This document shows, piece by piece, positions 62,587-64,000 of a stretch of DNA of 64,000 nt. Source of the DNA: Candidatus Obscuribacterales bacterium (GTDB lineage Bacteria > Cyanobacteriota > Vampirovibrionia > Obscuribacterales > Obscuribacteraceae); assembly GCA_019746975.1 (NCBI GenBank), contig JAIERK010000089.1:38528-102527 (forward strand), read 5' to 3'. The translations under genes were made by a program, and so were the position numbers. Under the pieces are notes generated by a model. The model did not search any database, was not told the DNA's origin, and worked only from the letters and a program-made list of their open reading frames with translations. The stretch's first letter is position 1, and every line of letters starts with the position of its first letter.

Positions 62587-64000
62587 ATGGGGTCGCCACT
62601 TTCAAGAGATTTCGAAGACACCGACCTCGGACAATCCGAACCGGATCCGCGCGAGGACAAAACAAACGTCACCATCCTTCCAGTCGCATCCAGGTACGTA
62701 ACGAAACTAGCACGCCTCACGCGCACTAAGCATTCAGACTCCATTGCGAAACCTAACCCGAATCCGCCTGAAAATCTCGATTCGAAGCGATTTTCGCCGT
62801 ATGATATGTTCCTTGAGGATACGTCTTCTGTCGACCTGCCTGAACCGGTTCCAATGCTGACTGGATTTGAGCACTACTCGTTTTACAACAATCAGAAGCA
62901 GCCAAGCCAGTATTCGGACTCGCCGCTGATTGGTGAAACGCACACAGCCAGACAGATTCAAGACGAGATCGAGAATCATCCGTATATAGTCGGCGACTGG
63001 ATCGTCAACACCGTGCCCTGCATCATTCGCGGCATCGGAGCTGAGTCGCCTATCGTATCGATTCGCTACCCGAGAGGCGCAAAGCGCAGATACTTCACCT
63101 ACTTCAGCAATCAATTGGTCAAGGTCGAGACAGTTCTCGGCGACGAAGACAAAGAGAAGACACGGGTCGTCTATGCAAAGGAGCTCAGCTCCGGCGCATG
63201 GCACATGCTGTTGGATGGCATCACATCGCGATTGCCAGGCGAAATCAGCCTCTCCGACAGCGGCGTATTTCATGTCCAGGTCGATGACTCCGGTCGCTGC
63301 CGACGCGAGTATCCGGACGGCACTACTTCGGTAGACATGGCCTGCAGCTCGCACCACAAGGGAGCGCACGCATTGATCCGGGCACTGATGTCCGAAGACG
63401 ACGGAAGCTCCGGAAAGAACAACAGAACAGTGCTCGATCTCCTGAGCGTCGTCAGCCACGATTTGCGCAGTCCGCTCACTTCGGTCCAAGGCTTGCTGAC
63501 CTTGCTATCGGCCGGCGCATTCGGCGATATTCCAGACAAGGCGCGCGAAAGAATCACCAGCGTCGAATCCGATCTAACAAGACTGACGCGACTGATCAAC
63601 GAACTGCTTGATGCCGAAATGCTTGTAAGCGGGAAGCTGGTCATGAGAAGACAGCTCATCGACGTGCAGGATCTGTTCGATGCTGCGGTGGGCTCATTGA
63701 GTGGATTGGCTCTACAACAGCGTGTCCAGCTCTCGGTAATCAAATCGAACCTGCAACTCTACGCCGACAAAGATCGCCTTGTTCGAGTTCTCGTCAATAT
63801 CGTAGCCAATGCCATCAAGTACTCGCCGAGAGGGGCCACGGTGGTTTTATCCGCCGAGTTCAACGGAGACAGCGTCATTCTAAAAGTGAAAGACTCGGGA
63901 CGCGGCATTCCTACCAAGTATCAGAAAGCAATCTTCGAGCGCTTCCAACAAGTCAGCGAAGGCGACTGGAGCGAAAAAGGCGGCGTCGGTCTCGGCCTTG
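62587..64000 (+). CDS. Soluble sensor histidine kinase (C-terminus off the window)
   Basis: At least 471 codons, open from the ATG at 62587 to the window end. Residues about 1-275 hold no TM helix and no recognised PAS or GAF domain: a polar start, then a beta-rich region (IIRGIGAESPIVSIRYP...). The HisKA helix begins near VLDLLSVVSHDLRSPLTS with phospho-acceptor His291. The ATPase part has the N-box NIVANAIKYSP and G1 DSGRGIP, and the G2 motif GVGLGL lies at the very edge. The residues after G2 are missing. It autophosphorylates in response to an unknown signal; the cognate regulator may follow outside the window. Confidence 0.88.
   Translation, partial: MGSPLSRDFEDTDLGQSEPDPREDKTNVTILPVASRYVTKLARLTRTKHSDSIAKPNPNPPENLDSKRFSPYDMFLEDTSSVDLPEPVPMLTGFEHYSFYNNQKQPSQYSDSPLIGETHTARQIQDEIENHPYIVGDWIVNTVPCIIRGIGAESPIVSIRYPRGAKRRYFTYFSNQLVKVETVLGDEDKEKTRVVYAKELSSGAWHMLLDGITSRLPGEISLSDSGVFHVQVDDSGRCRREYPDGTTSVDMACSSHHKGAHALIRALMSEDDGSSGKNNRTVLDLLSVVSHDLRSPLTSVQGLLTLLSAGAFGDIPDKARERITSVESDLTRLTRLINELLDAEMLVSGKLVMRRQLIDVQDLFDAAVGSLSGLALQQRVQLSVIKSNLQLYADKDRLVRVLVNIVANAIKYSPRGATVVLSAEFNGDSVILKVKDSGRGIPTKYQKAIFERFQQVSEGDWSEKGGVGLGL

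Overview
This 64 kb window comes from a bacterial chromosome of moderate GC with about 40 genes. No rRNA, tRNA, CRISPR array, transposase or phage gene is visible. Three things suggest a large-genome, poorly characterised lineage such as the non-photosynthetic cyanobacterial relatives (Vampirovibrionia/Melainabacteria, Obscuribacterales): many secreted proteins with no close family, an EF-hand protein together with a Ser/Thr kinase and TPR proteins, and a mosaic of ordinary metabolic operons. This assignment is inference only; no marker gene is present.

Layout. 1-6.2 kb: a minus-strand operon of secreted proteins, with two TraB/GumN-domain paralogues (one lacking the metal-binding residues) and two small companions. 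6.4-7.3 kb: an aldo/keto reductase. 7.3-17 kb: a 950-residue unknown protein, a secreted unknown, and a three-gene set of amino-acid permease, a protein with a PknG-like C-terminal tail, and a four-TM GlnX-like membrane sensor. 17.4-21.1 kb: a 1217-residue secreted repeat protein. 21-24.6 kb: small membrane proteins, a GT-C glycosyltransferase and an EF-hand protein. 25-26.6 kb: the most striking locus, a two-gene operon of a His-rich helical protein followed by an encapsulin shell protein, closed by a strong terminator. 26.8-32.9 kb: two divergent paralogous GT-C membrane enzymes with C-terminal extensions. 33-40.6 kb: a molybdenum-cofactor operon (moaD-moaE-moaA-moaC/mog-moeA plus a dienelactone hydrolase) flanked on both sides by stand-alone MshEN-repeat proteins. 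40.8-46 kb: an S9 peptidase, a TerC-type metal transporter and a NiCoT-like nickel/cobalt transporter. 46.6-50 kb: a membrane Ser/Thr kinase and a PolX whose polymerase site is degenerate. 50.8-54.1 kb: the kynurenine operon (HAAO, kynureninase, KMO), giving quinolinate for NAD. 54-64 kb: a secreted small-domain protein, a TPR protein, a membrane protein, a methyltransferase, a flavoprotein/GT-C pair and the start of a soluble histidine kinase.

Two intergenic regions (about 42.9 and 50.2 kb) carry copies of the same structured non-coding element of about 220 bp. It has three long identical blocks and mutually exclusive inverted repeats.

The best candidate for an undescribed system is the encapsulin with its duplicated helix-hairpin, His-rich cargo candidate (24989-26559). 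Next come the stand-alone MshEN arrays, the PknG-tail/GlnX-like module and the repeated non-coding element. Start codons were moved from the longest possible ORF wherever a Shine-Dalgarno sequence or an upstream stop clearly favoured an internal start; the reason is given in each entry.
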